Numbered from the stretch's first letter, positions 8,001 through 15,828 are shown. The stretch is DNA of 64,000 nucleotides from an uncultured Eubacteriales bacterium (GCA_902492065.1 CABUKE010000005.1:1-64000), one strand, 5' to 3'. Numbers and translations are program-made. Notes: generated by a model from the letters alone, not told the origin.

Positions 8001-8852
8001 TTACTTTAAAATCGCTGCAATTACCTCGTCCGGAATGACAAACTCGGGACTGCCCTGTGCGCCCGCTGCAACCTCGTACTTGTCGAACGCAATGACGAGA
8101 TTGCCGTCGCTGTTGATGTAGAAGTTCTGGTCGGGCCGGATTTGCTTAAAGCCGTCAACGACCGCGTTTTCGCCGCCGAGGAAGAACATACCGCCCTCGT
8201 CGCGGTTCAGACGTTCCATCTCCGCGAGGATATAGGCGCTGATCGGCGTCACATAGTCCGCCCCATCCTGGAACAGGCCCGGCAGCGTCAGGAGCGTACC
8301 CGTCTTTTTGTCAATCGTGTAGAAGGTGTGCTTTGTGGACGACGACCCGGCGGTGTAGAGGATATACACGTCAAGCGCAAGGATGTCGTCGTTGTCCGTT
8401 TTGACCATATAGCCGGAGTCCACGCCCATATGCACTGTTTCGTCGCCAAACTCCGCTTTGAGCTCCTTTACATCCTTTTCAAAGGCAGCAATCACCGCGT
8501 TGGCGTTTTCCTGGAACTGTTCGTTTAGGCGCGCTTCCAGCTCTGGGTCGAGCAGACCCTCAATCTTCGGCGTTGTGATATCGGCCTCGTAGCCGTTTTC
8601 CTGGCTCTGGTAACGCCCGAACGTGAGCACCCGCACCACGCCGTCAAGCCCCGGCACCGCCGCTACGGCATGCGCCGCGGCAGGCGAAAGGTTGACGCCC
8701 GCTACGCATACAAGCAGCAGGCAGGCCACAATGCCCGCGCAGCTTTGCAGCGTACGCCGTTTCCTGCGCTCGCGCCGGAGGGTTGCCTCAATCCGTGCGC
8801 GGAGCGTATTGCTCGCTTTTATTGTTTCATATGTCTGTCTGATTCGGTTCAT
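8001..8852 (-). CDS. RsiV-like anti-sigma factor (DUF3298 domain)
   Basis: Probably a membrane-anchored anti-sigma factor for the ECF sigma gene just upstream. The 283-residue product has a basic N-terminal cytoplasmic region (1-36), one membrane helix (about 37-56, CAGIVACLLLVCVAGV), and an extracytoplasmic domain. The ending pattern NFYINSDGNLVIAFDKYEVA-x-GSPEFVIP (about 240-275) is characteristic of DUF3298, the domain of B. subtilis RsiV that senses lysozyme. Its start overlaps the sigma gene end by 26 bases, suggesting coupled translation. The inducing ligand is not known from sequence. Confidence 0.85.
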   Translation of the reverse strand: MNRIRQTYETIKASNTLRARIEATLRRERRKRRTLQSCAGIVACLLLVCVAGVNLSPAAAHAVAAVPGLDGVVRVLTFGRYQSQENGYEADITTPKIEGLLDPELEARLNEQFQENANAVIAAFEKDVKELKAEFGDETVHMGVDSGYMVKTDNDDILALDVYILYTAGSSSTKHTFYTIDKKTGTLLTLPGLFQDGADYVTPISAYILAEMERLNRDEGGMFFLGGENAVVDGFKQIRPDQNFYINSDGNLVIAFDKYEVAAGAQGSPEFVIPDEVIAAILK

Positions 8853-9318
8853 TATGCTTCGCCTCCATATTGGCTCGGAGCGTCCGCAGCGCCCGGTACA
8901 GCCGTGTTTTTATGGTATTTTCGTTCATATCCAGTACGCGTGCGATTTGCGAGAGTGTCATCCCCTCGCAGTAGCGGAGAACAAGGATGGTCCGGTCCGG
9001 CTCCCCCACGCCGGCAACCATGCTGTCAAACAGCAGGCGCGCGTGGTCGTCCTCTGCCGCTTCTTCGACGTGCTCGAGCGCTACAAACTGTTTTTTCCGC
9101 CGAAGCTGGGTCAGGGAGGTATTTACAATAATTTTATAAAACCAGGTTTTGATGTAGTCCGGGTTACGAAGACTGCGGATGGAACGAAGCGCTTTTATTA
9201 CGCTCTCGTTTACAACGTCCTCCGCGTCTTCCCGGTTTTTCATGTACGTATATGCAAAACGATAGGCGCCGTCAACGTTTTGCCGGATAAACTGTTCAAA
9301 CAGCTCTCTGTTATCCAA
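8827..9318 (-). CDS. ECF-type RNA polymerase sigma factor (SigV-like)
   Basis: A 163-residue sigma-70 family factor of the extracytoplasmic-function group. Region 2 (RFAYTYMKNREDAEDVVNES, about 20-40) and region 4 (SQIARVLDMNENTIKTRLYR, about 125-145) are clear. The frame is open for 35 more codons upstream, but the best ribosome site (GGGAGG, 9332-9327) lies inside that extension, eight bases before a TTG codon at 9318-9316. I therefore choose the TTG start, beginning LDNRELFEQF. A start on the ATG at 9342 would put the ribosome site inside the gene. Pairing with a RsiV-like partner points to envelope-stress (lysozyme-type) control, by family analogy. Confidence 0.9.
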   Translation of the reverse strand: MDNRELFEQFIRQNVDGAYRFAYTYMKNREDAEDVVNESVIKALRSIRSLRNPDYIKTWFYKIIVNTSLTQLRRKKQFVALEHVEEAAEDDHARLLFDSMVAGVGEPDRTILVLRYCEGMTLSQIARVLDMNENTIKTRLYRALRTLRANMEAKHNEPNQTDI

Positions 9319-9343
9319 ACTGGTTACCTCCCTTACATCCATT

Positions 9344-9371
9344 TGACTGCCGGCGCGGCGAAATAGTTTCA
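9344..9371 (-). promoter_or_regulatory. Possible ECF-type autoregulated promoter
   Basis: Minus strand TGAAAC (9371-9366), 16 bases, CAGTCA (9349-9344). The -35 fits the ECF AAC core; the -10 only loosely resembles CGTC. It would start transcription about 20 bases before the TTG start. Weak evidence, based on spacing and position. Confidence 0.35.
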
Positions 9372-9382
9372 TTTGCGGACAG

Positions 9383-9413
9383 AAAAAGCCTGCAACGTCC
9401 TTGCAGGCTTTTA
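9383..9413 (-). terminator. Terminator after the deacetylase-like gene
   Basis: Stem AAAGCCTGCAA/TTGCAGGCTTT with TTTTTCT on the minus strand. It separates 9441-11012 from the sigma operon. Confidence 0.85.
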
Positions 9414-9440
9414 AAGTTATCAAAAACAGAGCCGAAGCGT

Positions 9441-11012
9441 TTACTTGCCTTCCACCGGCGCGCCAAAGAACTTGATTTCCTTAATCGCGTTCCAGGTGCC
9501 TTCGGTTTCCCCGGCGATATTGCCCTTGCACAGCACCTTTACGTACCGCGCCTCTGCGCCGCCAAGCTCGGTCGTTTCGTATTCGTCGACCGCCGTTCCG
9601 GAGGCAAGTCCGTCGTAAATGCTTTCAAAGGTTTCTCCGTCCTGCGACACGAGAATCTCATACTTTTGCTGGCGCACGTCACCCTTGTTCCACATAATTT
9701 CCGTGTGGTCCAGCGTGCATACGCTGCCGAGGTCGTAGCATACCCATACGTCCGTCCCCTCAGCAGACCAAACCGAGTCGATGTCCCCGTCGTAGGTCAT
9801 CGGTCCAATCTCGTCCTGGAACGCGTCGCTCCACGTACAGCCGGCGATGGCGAGCTGTCCCTCAGAAAGCGTATAGGTACAGCCGTCCTTGATGGTACGA
9901 ATGACTACCGTATTCTCGTCCTCCGACCAATATACGACTGCGCCGAATGCCTCGGATACAAACCGGATCGGTACGAGGAAGCGGTCCTGCACAATGGTCG
10001 CCGGTGCGTCGAGCGCATTTTCCACGCCGTTTACAAGCGCAGTCGCGCTGTTTTCCGTGATTTGTACAACGGTGGAACCCTTCGACGCGGTTGCGGTCGC
10101 TGTGTCAGCATTCCACTCGATATCTGCGCCGAGCGCCTCAAATATCGCGCGGAATGGTACCATCACACGGTCGTTTATCATCTGCGGCTCCACGTCGAGG
10201 TTCATCATATATTCTTTGTCGAACCGGATATAGATAGAATCGTCCACAGGTGGGTTTTCCAGATACGCCTTATAGTCGTCAACATAGGCAGTCGGCGTAT
10301 TAAAGACGCAGCCCTTTTCCTTCAGGTAATGGATGGCCGCGCGCAGGTTGTCAAAGTCGCTGTCCTGCCACATGGCCGGATGGCACTGAATGACGATATA
10401 AGGCGACGCGACTTGCAGCCGGTACTGCTCCACAAAGCTGTTATAGTCGGTTTTCCCGGTCGAAATCTCCAAATTAGCGCGCGTATCGAAGCTGACCGCG
10501 TTCATAATATCGTTTTTCTGCGGTGCAACGAGTGTGGAGGTAATCTCCGGAAATTCGTTAAGCATGCGCAGTGTCGTGTCCGTGCCGTTGCCCCACGGCA
10601 GGCAGAACGAGTGCATGGTGATGCCGCACTTTTCTTTCATTAGGTCCATCGTCTTTTTGAACGATTCGTACTGTGCGTCGTAGTCGTCGTTTAAGTATTC
10701 CTTTTCCGCAGAGGTGTAGCCGTGATGCCAGAGCTCAATCCCCTGTGCATCCCACGCTTTAATCGTGTCAAAGTATTCCTGGTTGTCGCCCTCGAGGCTG
10801 TTGCCGATAATGCCGAAACTGCCCGGCACACCCTCCTCGGCAAGAAGGTCCGCCACACGCTGGAACGCGTCGGCGTTGTCCTGTACCAAATCGTCAAATT
10901 TGAGCAGCACGACCTGGTTTTTCACTGGCCCGGCTGCGAGCGCACCCGCGCACGACATAAGCAGTCCCACGGACAAAACGCTGCAAAGCAGTTTTTTGAA
11001 AAGTTTTTTCAT
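9441..11012 (-). CDS. Secreted polysaccharide-deacetylase-like protein with Cu-amine-oxidase N-terminal-type and F5/8-type C domains
   Basis: A 523-residue exported mosaic. Signal peptide at 1-26 (MKKLFKKLLCSVLSVGLLMS... then AGALAA). Residues about 33-250 form a NodB/deacetylase-like barrel with a KFDD motif (about 38-41) and HHGYTS (about 95-100); the metal His pattern is not fully canonical. About 275-365 carry two repeats of the 'copper amine oxidase N-terminal' type (NDRVMVPFRAIFEALGADI; QDRFLVPIRFVSEAFGAVV), common in clostridial surface proteins. The C-terminus (about 380-520) looks like a discoidin/F5-8C carbohydrate-binding fold. Likely acts on cell-wall or environmental glycans; activity is inferred. 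It has its own promoter and terminator. Confidence 0.85.
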   Translation of the reverse strand: MKKLFKKLLCSVLSVGLLMSCAGALAAGPVKNQVVLLKFDDLVQDNADAFQRVADLLAEEGVPGSFGIIGNSLEGDNQEYFDTIKAWDAQGIELWHHGYTSAEKEYLNDDYDAQYESFKKTMDLMKEKCGITMHSFCLPWGNGTDTTLRMLNEFPEITSTLVAPQKNDIMNAVSFDTRANLEISTGKTDYNSFVEQYRLQVASPYIVIQCHPAMWQDSDFDNLRAAIHYLKEKGCVFNTPTAYVDDYKAYLENPPVDDSIYIRFDKEYMMNLDVEPQMINDRVMVPFRAIFEALGADIEWNADTATATASKGSTVVQITENSATALVNGVENALDAPATIVQDRFLVPIRFVSEAFGAVVYWSEDENTVVIRTIKDGCTYTLSEGQLAIAGCTWSDAFQDEIGPMTYDGDIDSVWSAEGTDVWVCYDLGSVCTLDHTEIMWNKGDVRQQKYEILVSQDGETFESIYDGLASGTAVDEYETTELGGAEARYVKVLCKGNIAGETEGTWNAIKEIKFFGAPVEGK

Positions 11013-11048
11013 GTATGCTCCCCCTCTGGTTCTATTTGTTATAATTTC

Positions 11049-11077
11049 ATTTTACTGTTATACGCCATAAATGTCAA
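11049..11077 (-). promoter_or_regulatory. Promoter of the deacetylase-like gene
   Basis: Minus strand TTGACA (11077-11072), 17 bases, TAAAAT (11054-11049). A GAGGGGGAG ribosome site precedes the ATG at 11012. Confidence 0.8.
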
Positions 11078-11089
11078 CCCGTGGACGTA

Positions 11090-11698
11090 TTATTTCCCTT
11101 CGATTTGCATGGTTTCCATCTGCGCGCGGTCAAGCCCGTTCTTTTTACCAAGTCCGAGCCAATAGCCTGTGGAAGCACGGATAAAAATCCGCTTTGGCAG
11201 CGGCATGGTGACCTTTAACACGCCCGACTCGCCCGCTTTGACCGCCTGTGCAAATTTGCGGATTTTGCGCGCCGCGCGCCCGGAAAACGGAGTCGTCAAT
11301 ATGGCCTCCCCGGAGCCAATACACAGCGCCATGCCGAAGCGGAACCCATTTTTTTTGCAGAACAGCCGTATCATATCGACTGCAACGGCGTTTTGTTCCG
11401 GCTCGAGAAAGCCGCAGTTTACCAGTACATGGACGACGGGCTTTTTTGTGCCGTTATACTGCTCAAGCGCCTTTAAAAACCGCATGAGCGGTACGGGGAG
11501 CCCGTCTGCATAGAGCGGGAACACGAACAGCAGATGTTCGTAGCGGCCTACATCGGCGCAGATTGCCTCATGCTTCTGCTCTGTCACCAGATATTCCTCC
11601 ACCGGCCCGTCCCAATGAGAACGGAGGGTGGCTGCGTACTGCTTGGAGTTGGAACGCGGCGCACGCGGGCTGCCGTTGATAATCAGCAGGTTTCCCAT
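11090..11698 (-). CDS. Flavodoxin-fold / NADPH-dependent FMN reductase-like protein
   Basis: The 202-residue product begins MGNLLIINGSPRAPRSNSK, the FMN phosphate-binding loop of NAD(P)H-dependent oxidoreductases. It continues with FPLYADGLPVPLMRFLKAL (about 60-78), which fits the second flavin loop of iron-sulfur flavoprotein/flavodoxin-like families. Start 11698 is preceded by GGAGG and overlaps the upstream gene by 16 bases, so the two are coupled. Electron donor and substrate are unknown. Confidence 0.85.
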   Translation of the reverse strand: MGNLLIINGSPRAPRSNSKQYAATLRSHWDGPVEEYLVTEQKHEAICADVGRYEHLLFVFPLYADGLPVPLMRFLKALEQYNGTKKPVVHVLVNCGFLEPEQNAVAVDMIRLFCKKNGFRFGMALCIGSGEAILTTPFSGRAARKIRKFAQAVKAGESGVLKVTMPLPKRIFIRASTGYWLGLGKKNGLDRAQMETMQIEGK

Positions 11699-12198
11699 GC
11701 CTGCACCTCCTCCCGAATCGCGTTTTCTAATCCGCTTTCCGCAACGAACCGGACGCGCCACGTCCGAAAGGCCATGTTATTGGCGTTGCGTGCGACGAGG
11801 CGCTCAAACAATATTCGTTCCTCCTGCGAATCTGCACCATAGGCAAGGATGACCGCGTCCTTTTCCGCCACAGCGCGCTGTACGTGGTGCGTTTCCCCGT
11901 TGTGAAGCCGGAGAAATGCCTGCTGGATGGGGATGGCGCGTTCCAGCAGGGTTTTCATCGGAATATCGTACGAGCCGAGGTAGATTCGGCTTATATAGAG
12001 CAGACGCTCGCTTTTGGAAATGAGCGGATAGATCTTTACCGCATCGTCGCGCAGGACGCAGCGGCCCGGCGTCTTGACCCAGCAGCAAAAACAGCCGATA
12101 CAATTTGCAATTTTCATCCCGGACAGTTCCAGGTAGCGAAAGTCTGCCCGTTCCGGCAGGCCGGACGGCAAAGCGGTATCGCTAATCAACAAATTCAT
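11683..12198 (-). CDS. Flavodoxin-family protein
   Basis: The 171-residue product belongs to the same broad family as its downstream neighbour but is trimmed at the N-terminus. It starts MNLLISDTALPSGL, where a canonical GSPR loop is not obvious. A Cys cluster (NCIGCFCCWVKTPGRCVLRDD, about 32-52) matches the GCxxCxxxxxGxCxxxDD pattern of NADPH-dependent FMN reductase relatives. AGGAGGG precedes the ATG at 12198. Direct repeats GTCAAA-GC-GTCAAA lie about 40-55 bases upstream (around 12236-12249) and may be a regulator site. Confidence 0.8.
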   Translation of the reverse strand: MNLLISDTALPSGLPERADFRYLELSGMKIANCIGCFCCWVKTPGRCVLRDDAVKIYPLISKSERLLYISRIYLGSYDIPMKTLLERAIPIQQAFLRLHNGETHHVQRAVAEKDAVILAYGADSQEERILFERLVARNANNMAFRTWRVRFVAESGLENAIREEVQAWETC

Positions 12199-12278
12199 AA
12201 CAACCCTCCTGTTCCGATGTTATAATAAGTAGTATTTGACGCTTTGACCCGATTATACCCCGTCACACGGTGGGCTTT

Positions 12279-13064
12279 TTACAAAATGGCGGGGATTTCG
12301 TGCTCGCGGTAGTACTTGGGCGTGACGTGAAGCTCCTTTTGGAACACATAGGACAAGTATGACTGCGTTTCAAACCCGCACAGTTCCGCAATCTGGGCAA
12401 TGCTTTTTCCGCTGTTGCGCAGCAGGCTTTTGGCATGCGACAGCCGCAGCGACAGCAAGTACCGGTGCGGCGTTGTACCGAGTGTTCGCTTGAACACGGC
12501 GTGAAAATAGCTGGGGCTGAGGTTCGCCGCAGCGGCAAGATCCTGTAAGGTCAGGCGGCGGGCATAGTTTTCTTTCATAAATTCGACAGCGCGGTAGACG
12601 TCAAAGCTGTACGGCATCGCTGTTCCTGCGCCGCAGCTCCTGCTGATATAGTATAGCTCGCCGATCAGCTCCAGGAGCTTTGCCTGTACAAAGAGCTCCC
12701 AACCGGGCTGTCCGGCCGCCTGTGCGCCAATCATATCGGAGAACAATTCACCGAAGTGTCTTGGGGCGGCCATATGTACGATTTGCGGAAGAACAGACAG
12801 GTATTTGTCAACAAACGCGCCGCCCGGACAGGAAAAGTGGACATAATAGCACTCAAACGCATGGCGGCTCTGCCTCTGCTGGCCCGGACGGACAAAGAGC
12901 AGGTTCCCCTTCGTATGCGGACAGCTAAGCCCGTCAATTAGGCTTTCGCCCCAATCCGTCATATACAGCTCCAGCTCATACTGCTGCGCCGTACGGAGCG
13001 GCGTAAGTTCCTGACGCCAATGCTGCCGGGAGATATAGTAACCTGCGTATACCCTGTCAAACAT
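12279..13064 (-). CDS. AraC-family transcriptional regulator
   Basis: A 261-residue regulator. The N-terminal half (about 1-140) is a cupin-like ligand-binding domain (GNLLFVRPGQQRQSR; YYVHFSCPGG). The C-terminal half carries the two AraC helix-turn-helix motifs (LTLQDLAAAANLSPSYFHAVFKRTLGTTPHRYL and IAQIAELCGFETQSYLSYVFQKELHVTPKYYR, split here only as landmarks at about 170-255). The start at 13064 follows AGGAGGGG; an upstream ATG is ignored. It is divergent from the GH16 gene across 139 bases and probably controls it in response to a sugar; the target is inferred from position. Confidence 0.93.
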   Translation of the reverse strand: MFDRVYAGYYISRQHWRQELTPLRTAQQYELELYMTDWGESLIDGLSCPHTKGNLLFVRPGQQRQSRHAFECYYVHFSCPGGAFVDKYLSVLPQIVHMAAPRHFGELFSDMIGAQAAGQPGWELFVQAKLLELIGELYYISRSCGAGTAMPYSFDVYRAVEFMKENYARRLTLQDLAAAANLSPSYFHAVFKRTLGTTPHRYLLSLRLSHAKSLLRNSGKSIAQIAELCGFETQSYLSYVFQKELHVTPKYYREHEIPAIL

Positions 13065-13127
13065 GGACGCAGCCCCTCCTTTTTGCAAACAAAGTAAGAT
13101 TTCAAAAAAATATCAGAATGGTTCGCA

Positions 13128-13155
13128 TTGCAATAGCGGTAAATTCGATTACAAT
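13128..13155 (+). promoter_or_regulatory. Probable GH16 promoter
   Basis: TTGCAA (13128-13133), 16 bases, TACAAT (13150-13155). The -35 hexamer is itself a palindrome, so it may also serve the divergent AraC gene. Confidence 0.5.
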
Positions 13156-13203
13156 GACAGTATAGAGTATTATTTTGAAAAAATCAAGAAGGAGTGGTGT
13201 GCA

Positions 13204-14046
13204 ATGCAGTTGTATCAGGTAGATGGGCACGAGCCGAGCTTCCTCCCGGAAGGAAAAGTGTGGCGCTATGTATGGGGGGATGAGTTCGACGGGGATACGC
13301 TTGACATGAGCAAGTGGAGTTTCCGGCTTAACTTCTGGGGGAGGCGGTTTCCGGCGTATACTGACAAGGGCGTGGAACTGGACGGAGAGAGTCATCTCAA
13401 AATTAATCTCATCGAAAAGGACGGGCAGTACTGCTCTGCCCAGTTACAGACGGGGGCAAACTCGTTTGACGCGCCGCCGCCGGTCTACAGAACGGAAGTA
13501 AATGCGTGCGGCGACAACTATTTCTGGCCGCTCGGAGAAGTCGAAAAGCCAAAATTCATGCACCGGTACGGATACTACGAAGTGCGCTGTAAGCTCCAGC
13601 AGCAGCCGGGCTGGTGGTCGGCCTTCTGGCTCCAGTCGCCGTCCATTGGCACGAGCTATGACCCGGCATACAGCGGCATTGAGGTCGACATCATGGAAAA
13701 TTTTACGCGCAACGGCGAAGTGACGAGCGGTAATATCTACGGTGGATACGGCGCACAGCTTACGCAGGAGGCGCGCGTCCGCTACTATGTCAAGGATACG
13801 CCCGACGGCTTTCACCGGTTTGGCCTCGACTGGAGCGAGGAGGGATATATCTTCTACTGCGACGGCGTGGAAACGGCGCGCACAAACGAACCAGTGTCAC
13901 AGGTAGAACAGTTTATCCTGCTTACGACCGAGTGCAAGGGTTACCGAAACGGAAATATGGACCAGCCGTCCGACGAGCTGAGGGGCGCGGTTCTGCCAGA
14001 CTGTTTTACCGTCGACTATGTCCGCGTATTTGATGAAGTGAAATAA
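13204..14046 (+). CDS. Glycoside hydrolase family 16 (beta-glucanase-like)
   Basis: A 280-residue GH16 enzyme. The catalytic ExDxxE motif is intact: Glu160 (nucleophile), Asp162 and Glu165 (acid/base) in GIEVDIMEN. The N-terminal VWGDEFDGDTLDMSKWS (about 22-38) is the usual GH16 opening, and the aromatic-rich RYGYYEVRCKLQ and GWWSAFWLQS segments line the cleft. Family members hydrolyse beta-1,3/1,4-glucans, agar, carrageenan or xyloglucan; specificity cannot be assigned. No signal peptide follows ATG 13204 (AAGGAG upstream), which is unusual for a GH16. A longer open frame upstream also gives no signal peptide, so it seems to be cytoplasmic. Confidence 0.92.
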   Translation: MQLYQVDGHEPSFLPEGKVWRYVWGDEFDGDTLDMSKWSFRLNFWGRRFPAYTDKGVELDGESHLKINLIEKDGQYCSAQLQTGANSFDAPPPVYRTEVNACGDNYFWPLGEVEKPKFMHRYGYYEVRCKLQQQPGWWSAFWLQSPSIGTSYDPAYSGIEVDIMENFTRNGEVTSGNIYGGYGAQLTQEARVRYYVKDTPDGFHRFGLDWSEEGYIFYCDGVETARTNEPVSQVEQFILLTTECKGYRNGNMDQPSDELRGAVLPDCFTVDYVRVFDEVK

Positions 14047-14077
14047 AAGCCGGCCCCGGAATAATACTCCGGGGCCG
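14043..14077 (-). terminator. Shared convergent terminator
   Basis: GGCCCCGGA/TCCGGGGCC stem with a seven-base loop. The T-rich tail (CTTTTATTT) lies on the minus side, serving the metal-binding gene; it may also act weakly for GH16. Confidence 0.7.
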
Positions 14078-14095
14078 CATTATATTCCTCATGGT

Positions 14096-14473
14096 TCAGA
14101 CCGGCCCAATGCTGACCGGCTGGTAACCGGTGCGTAGCACAACGCGCCTGAGTTCGTCGTCGGCAACAGGCTGTTTTGTCCGCACAAGCGCACAGTGGCG
14201 GCGCAAATCGACTGTGGCAAAATAGCCGTCCTGCCGGTTAAAGGCGTTTTCCACACGTATGGCGCAGTTTTTGCAGTGCATCCCCTCAATTCCGATTTTG
14301 CAGACATAGGGATAATGCGCCGCGTCCGAATCCGCCGGGCGGATTCGCCTTTCCTCGTCGCCGCCGCTACCGCAGCAGCCGTTTTTAAGTTTTTTAATAT
14401 AATGCCATACGGCAAATATGCAAATCAGCGCTAACACAGCGCAAATTGCAGCTGTGGACCATATGCTGCCCAT
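14096..14473 (-). CDS. Membrane-anchored heavy-metal-associated (HMA) domain protein
   Basis: A 125-residue protein. It has an N-terminal membrane helix (about 5-24) followed by HYIKKLKNGCCGSGG, the layout of FeoB-associated Cys-rich membrane proteins. A soluble HMA domain follows (about 55-125) with the metal motif GMHCKNC (about 64-70). It could carry a soft metal ion or be a small accessory factor of iron or copper handling. AGGAGGGG precedes the start. Expression is from a consensus promoter overlapped by a perfect palindrome (14487-14506), so control by a metal-dependent repressor of the DtxR type is plausible but unproven. Confidence 0.85.
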   Translation of the reverse strand: MGSIWSTAAICAVLALICIFAVWHYIKKLKNGCCGSGGDEERRIRPADSDAAHYPYVCKIGIEGMHCKNCAIRVENAFNRQDGYFATVDLRRHCALVRTKQPVADDELRRVVLRTGYQPVSIGPV

Positions 14474-14486
14474 TTTAACCCCTCCT

Positions 14487-14506
14487 GTTAGTTATTGTTA
14501 ACTAAC
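14487..14506. promoter_or_regulatory. Palindromic operator over the transcription start
   Basis: GTTAGTTATTGTTAACTAAC: 8-base arms (GTTAGTTA/TAACTAAC) around TTGT. It lies just downstream of the -10 of the HMA gene promoter, covering the expected start site. The arm sequence TTAG...CTAA resembles DtxR-family boxes. The regulator is unknown. Confidence 0.7.
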
Positions 14507-14509
14507 CAA

Positions 14510-14538
14510 ATTATAGCACTTCTTTTTACTGGTGTCAA
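14510..14538 (-). promoter_or_regulatory. Consensus sigma-A promoter of the HMA gene
   Basis: Minus strand TTGACA (14538-14533), 17 bases, TATAAT (14515-14510), with TGC before the -10. This is a near-perfect promoter, which implies strict repression. Confidence 0.9.
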
Positions 14539-14701
14539 TGTAGAGCAAAATTATATGAGGAAAAAGCCATGGATTCAGCATGGATTTAGGTGAGTTATAT
14601 GGAAAACGGCGAACAGGTTTCTCAAATCTGTTCTATTTTACTAACATATCCATAATCTTAGGGAAAGCCGAAAAAAGTTTTCTTTATTTTTTTATTTTCG
14701 A

Positions 14702-14719
14702 ATTGCATTTTTATGCAAT
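14702..14719. promoter_or_regulatory. Candidate ARG box
   Basis: Perfect palindrome ATTGCATTTTTATGCAAT. It has the 5-4-5 layout of ArgR sites (TGAAT-wwww-ATTCA), here TGCAT-TTTT-ATGCA. It covers the -35 of argC, so a bound repressor would block polymerase. Confidence 0.6.
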
Positions 14720-14731
14720 ATCGTGTATAAT
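14703..14731 (+). promoter_or_regulatory. argCB promoter
   Basis: TTGCAT (14703-14708), 17 bases, TATAAT (14726-14731). The predicted start is about 30 bases before the argC ATG. Confidence 0.8.
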
Positions 14732-14769
14732 AATTCTAATTTATGAGAAATGAAGGAGCGTGGAGAAGT

Positions 14770-15807
14770 ATGTATACGGCGGCGGTACTGGGGGCGACCG
14801 GCTATGCGGGGATTGAGCTGGTGCGCCTTTTGACCAACCATCCGGAGGTAGAGGTAAAAATGCTCGTGTCCCACAGCTTTGTCGGGAAAAAAATCAGCGA
14901 GGTGTACCCCAACCTGCGCGGTGTGCTCGATCTGGTATGCGAGGAATTGGACGTTGAAAAGGCGGCCGCGTGCGACGTGGTCTTTACGGCGCTGCCGCAC
15001 GGCGCGTCGAAGGAGGTCATCCCCGCCCTGTACGAGAAGGGCGCGCGCATCATTGACCTGAGCGGCGACTTCCGCTATGACGATCCGGCGGTGTACGAGC
15101 AATGGTACGGCGCGCCGCACTCGTCGCCGGAGCTTTTGGCAAAGTCGGTCTACGGCCTGTGCGAGCTGCACCGCGGCGAGATCAAAAAAACGCGCCTGAT
15201 TGGAAATCCGGGCTGTTACACGACCTGCTCGATTCTCGGCCTTGCGCCGCTGGTAAAGCACGGCCTGGTGCACACGGATAATATCATTATTGACGCAAAG
15301 TCGGGCGTGACGGGCGCGGGGCGGAGCACGGCGCTCGACTACAGCTTCTGCGAATGCACAGAGAATGCAAAGGCATACAAGATTGCCACGCACCGGCACA
15401 CGTCGGAGATTGAACAGGAACTGTCCAACCTGGCGGGCGAGCCGATTCTGCTGTCGTTTACGCCGCATCTGATTCCCATGAAGCGCGGGATTTTGTCGAC
15501 GATGTATGCAAACCTGAAGGAGCCGAAGACGACCGGCGAGATTCTTGGCCTTTACCGGGAATTTTACAAAGACGAATACTTTGTCCGCATTTATGACGAA
15601 GGACAATTGCCGGAAACGAACCACGTCGTAGGGTCGAACTTCGTCGACATTGGGCTTGTGGTGGATAAGCGTTTAAATCGCGTCGTTGTAAGCGCGGCAA
15701 TTGATAACATTGGAAAAGGCGCCGCTGGGCAGGCGGTCCAGAACATGAACCTTCTGCTTGGCATAGAGGAAACGACGGGACTTGCCTGCGCGGGCTTTTA
15801 TCTGTAA
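14770..15807 (+). CDS. argC: N-acetyl-gamma-glutamyl-phosphate reductase
   Basis: Third step of arginine synthesis (EC 1.2.1.38). The 345-residue product has the NADP-binding GATGYAGIELVRLL start (about 8-21), the catalytic Cys149 in GNPGCYTT, and the SGVTGAGR and HRHTSEIEQEL landmarks. ATG 14770 follows GGAGAAGT; a more upstream ATG (14743) is less likely. argB begins 21 bases after its stop. The usual argJ between argC and argB is absent here. Confidence 0.97.
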   Translation: MYTAAVLGATGYAGIELVRLLTNHPEVEVKMLVSHSFVGKKISEVYPNLRGVLDLVCEELDVEKAAACDVVFTALPHGASKEVIPALYEKGARIIDLSGDFRYDDPAVYEQWYGAPHSSPELLAKSVYGLCELHRGEIKKTRLIGNPGCYTTCSILGLAPLVKHGLVHTDNIIIDAKSGVTGAGRSTALDYSFCECTENAKAYKIATHRHTSEIEQELSNLAGEPILLSFTPHLIPMKRGILSTMYANLKEPKTTGEILGLYREFYKDEYFVRIYDEGQLPETNHVVGSNFVDIGLVVDKRLNRVVVSAAIDNIGKGAAGQAVQNMNLLLGIEETTGLACAGFYL

Positions 15808-15828
15808 CAGAAAGGAAGGGGTATTTCG

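Noticed and set aside
6637..8121. A 494-codon plus-strand frame over the symporter gene
   Set aside because: The minus strand encodes a complete DAACS transporter; the plus product is Arg/Gly/Gln-rich shadow sequence.
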